Positions 13,601-15,056 of a DNA stretch of 15,056 nucleotides are shown piece by piece (the stretch's first letter is position 1; every line of letters starts with the position of its first letter). The position numbers and the translations under genes are program-made. The notes beneath the pieces were generated by a model. That model had not been told where the DNA came from. It saw nothing but the letters and a program-made list of their open reading frames with translations, and searched no databases. Where the stretch lies: NCBI GenBank assembly GCA_964456445.1, contig CAYWBI010000095.1, positions 1-15,056 on the forward strand, written 5' to 3'. The DNA is from CAYWBI01 sp964456445 (GTDB taxonomy: Bacteria > Calditrichota > Calditrichia > Calditrichales > J004).

Positions 13601-14058
13601 TGAAACAACATGTTACTTTTCTTGAACTGAGCATTGCCAACAAGGCAAAATACATCTGTGATATCAGTGAAGGTTTGTATGAGAAAGGCAAAACCGTCAC
13701 CATCTTTATACAGGAGGGAGCGGAGCTGGCGAAAATAGATGACCGGTTGTGGACCTGGAAACAGGAAAGCTTTCTCCCCCACATCATCCAAGCAACTGAT
13801 CAGGCTGTAACCGAACCCATTGTCCTGTCAAATAATAGCAAGCAGCTTCCCGCTGCAGATTTCTTAATCTTACACGATCCATTGCCCGTGAATATGATTG
13901 GGTCGTTTGGCAATATAATTGATTTTGCAGAGACCTATCATCCGGAACGGCTAACACAAAGTCGGCTGCGTTATAAGACCTACCGCGATGAAGGTATTGA
14001 ACTTGAATTCCTGCCATTGGGCGCTTTTCTCTCCAGGAAAGATTCTGAACTTGCCTGA
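13600..14058 (+). CDS. holC: DNA polymerase III chi subunit-like protein (HolC family)
   Basis: This 152-residue protein is about the size of Escherichia coli chi (147). Seen: the N-terminal VTFLELSIANKAKYICDISE strand-helix with EKGKTVTIFIQ; the family's most telling stretch DDRLWTWKQESFLPH (47-61); a strand EPIVLSNN (72-79) and ADFLILHDPLP (86-96); and the closing RLRYKTYRDEGIELEFLPLG, matching the chi pattern of a helix then a strand. Family knowledge: chi binds the C-terminal tail of single-stranded DNA-binding protein and, through psi, links it to the clamp loader. No psi (holD) gene is near. The gene starts within the stop codon of the barrel gene, so the two are probably co-translated, an unexpected pairing. 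Confidence 0.8.
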   Translation: MKQHVTFLELSIANKAKYICDISEGLYEKGKTVTIFIQEGAELAKIDDRLWTWKQESFLPHIIQATDQAVTEPIVLSNNSKQLPAADFLILHDPLPVNMIGSFGNIIDFAETYHPERLTQSRLRYKTYRDEGIELEFLPLGAFLSRKDSELA

Positions 14059-14246
14059 TACAGGCGCATTTCCAATTTGTTTCTTCCATGCGCCGTTTCA
14101 TCTTTAATGATTAGCCGGGTGTTGTAAAAATCAAACATAGCATTAAAAGTTCCAATCAACAAAACCATGGATTGGTCCGTTTAAGTGGCATAAAAACCGG
14201 CTACACGGCTGCTATAGATTTGTGGGAAGCAGTGAAAGGCTAACTT

Positions 14247-14279
14247 AAAAAAAAAGGTTTGCAATAAAAATTGCAAACC
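14247..14279 (-). terminator. Rho-independent terminator after tRNA-Phe
   Basis: On the minus strand GGTTTGCAAT-TTTT-ATTGCAAACC makes a perfect 10-base stem, immediately followed by nine T residues. It lies 13 bases beyond the tRNA 3' end. On the plus strand it may also stop readthrough from holC, but there is no T-run in that direction. Confidence 0.85.
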
Positions 14280-14292
14280 CTGTAAAAACGCG

Positions 14293-14365
14293 TGGCGCCT
14301 CCCGGAATCGAACCGGGGACACAAGGATTTTCAGTCCTTTGCTCTACCGACTGAGCTAAAGCGCC
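14293..14365 (-). tRNA. tRNA-Phe (anticodon GAA)
   Basis: The minus strand folds as a 73-base cloverleaf. The acceptor stem is GGCGCTT/AGGCGCC with one G-U pair, the D arm GCTCAGTCGGTAGAGC, the anticodon arm AAGGA-CTGAAAA-TCCTT with anticodon GAA, and the T arm CCCGG-TTCGAAT-CCGGG, with discriminator A. The CCA end is not encoded (next bases CGC) and must be added by nucleotidyltransferase. As a GAA anticodon it is not a substrate of the QueG pathway, which modifies GUN anticodons. Confidence 0.97.
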
Positions 14366-14386
14366 AATTGTTTTTTAAAGACACAG

Positions 14387-14415
14387 AATATAAGGACGTG
14401 AAAAAATATAAGCAA
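14387..14415 (-). promoter_or_regulatory. Candidate promoter of tRNA-Phe
   Basis: On the minus strand a -35-like TTGCTT (14410-14415) and a -10-like TATATT (14387-14392) are 17 bases apart, which would start the transcript about 15 bases before the tRNA. It lies between the upstream terminator and the tRNA, where a promoter is needed. Confidence 0.5.
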
Positions 14416-14450
14416 AAATATATGAACCGATTTTAAAATTATTTTTAAAC

Positions 14451-14482
14451 AAAAAAGCCGCATCATCAGAAGCGGCTTTTTT
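14451..14482 (-). terminator. Rho-independent terminator after the beta-barrel gene
   Basis: A GCCGC/GCGGC stem with a ten-base loop is flanked by A6 on the left and T6 on the right, so it can work in both directions. It sits 15 bases past the stop codon of the minus-strand barrel gene and separates it from tRNA-Phe. Confidence 0.8.
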
Positions 14483-14497
14483 ATAAATCAAACCAAG

Positions 14498-15046
14498 CTA
14501 TTTTGCCATGTCAAACTTTATTCCAAAGGTAAGTTCAAATGTGTTAAGACCGCTTATAAGGTTATAACGCCCCTGTACAACGCCATCCATGGAACCAAGG
14601 GCAAGATTATACCCCGTCAAAAGACTAAAGCCAATATTTGTATCCGTTGTACTTGATGTTCCGGAAGATAAATAAGTCGGAAAGTCAAATGTTTCAAAGT
14701 TTAAAGACAGACCGCCTCCGGCATATAGCCCCTTAACATTGGTGGCCTCTTCGAGACTGTAATGAGCATCGGCCCCAATTTGCAGGTTGCTTAGGCTCAG
14801 GTCATAAGAACCAAGGAAATTATAAGAATAGCTTGTATGCCAATAACTGAGGACAGGCATAATGGCGATATTATTTACATTTATCCCAAGATCCGCCTCT
14901 GCCCCGATTAAAAAGCCGGTATCCCAGGGAGAATTTGGAAGTATAAGACCGGCGCGTGCCGTAACGGATTTGAATTGTATTCCCTGGGCAGAACTTGTTC
15001 CGATCATAAGTAACAATAAAGCTGTAACAATTAATAATTTACGCAT
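14498..15046 (-). CDS. Outer membrane beta-barrel protein
   Basis: This 182-residue protein has a signal peptide (MRKLLIVTALLLLMIGTSSA, cleavage before Gln21). Amphipathic strands follow, e.g. ARAGLILPNSPW, FLIGAEADLGINVNNIAIMPV, NLQIGADAHYSL, GLYAGGGLSLNFETF and VVQGRYNLISG, with a closing LTFGIKFDMAK. It is a small OMP_b-brl-like barrel with Asn/Ser/Thr-rich loops. It is not an obvious relative of the barrel at 12980. The start is firm: AGGAGG (15051-15056) lies four bases before the ATG, at the very edge of the window. A hairpin terminator follows its stop. Its promoter and any upstream partner are outside the window. The function is unknown. Confidence 0.85.
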   Translation of the reverse strand: MRKLLIVTALLLLMIGTSSAQGIQFKSVTARAGLILPNSPWDTGFLIGAEADLGINVNNIAIMPVLSYWHTSYSYNFLGSYDLSLSNLQIGADAHYSLEEATNVKGLYAGGGLSLNFETFDFPTYLSSGTSSTTDTNIGFSLLTGYNLALGSMDGVVQGRYNLISGLNTFELTFGIKFDMAK

Positions 15047-15056
15047 TTTTCCTCCT

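Noticed and set aside
13980..14168. 62-codon minus-strand ORF after holC (MVLLIGTFNAMFDFYNTRLI...)
   Set aside because: The first half looks somewhat protein-like, but it overlaps the end of holC antisense, has no ribosome binding site and decays into shadow sequence. It may be a remnant, but I cannot support it.

Overview
The window is bacterial chromosomal DNA of moderate GC. The gene families suggest the Fibrobacterota-Chlorobiota-Bacteroidota (FCB) superphylum, possibly a Calditrichota-like lineage. The basis is outer-membrane beta-barrels, lipoproteins, a short secreted fibronectin-III-like protein ending TWGAIKAVFR, and frequent lack of clear Shine-Dalgarno sites. This placement is tentative, because no rRNA or phylogenetic marker is present.

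Left part (1-3281, minus strand): one tight operon reads, in order of transcription, ECF sigma factor, zinc-finger anti-sigma factor, Spy/CpxP-like membrane-anchored periplasmic protein, TolC-type outer membrane channel and HlyD/MacA-type periplasmic adaptor (cut by the window edge). The set of parts resembles the Cupriavidus cnrYXH-cnrCBA metal-efflux system: regulators and a periplasmic sensor feeding a tripartite pump. The inner-membrane pump, if present, lies outside the window.

Middle (3300-9340): two directly repeated intergenic elements of about 440 bp (3605-4043 and 8666-9115) bracket about 4.6 kb. Between them lie an AT-rich lipoprotein gene, queG (epoxyqueuosine reductase, tRNA queuosine modification) behind a textbook sigma-70 promoter, and an orphan hybrid histidine kinase (MASE1-PAS-HisKA-HATPase-REC). 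The elements have imperfect terminal inverted repeats, conserved AT-rich ends and a core of GC-rich hairpins. They look like an undescribed MITE-like or structured-RNA repeat family and are the most interesting signal here.

Right part (9343-15056): a small secreted Fn3-like protein; a glcD-glcF pair (FAD-dependent 2-hydroxyacid dehydrogenase plus Fe-S/CCG subunit, with no glcE); a beta-barrel gene overlapping by one base a holC-like gene (DNA polymerase III chi); tRNA-Phe(GAA) on the minus strand with its own promoter and terminator; and a second outer-membrane beta-barrel gene on the minus strand with a strong AGGAGG site and a hairpin terminator. No CRISPR array, intact insertion sequence, prophage or defence system was found.
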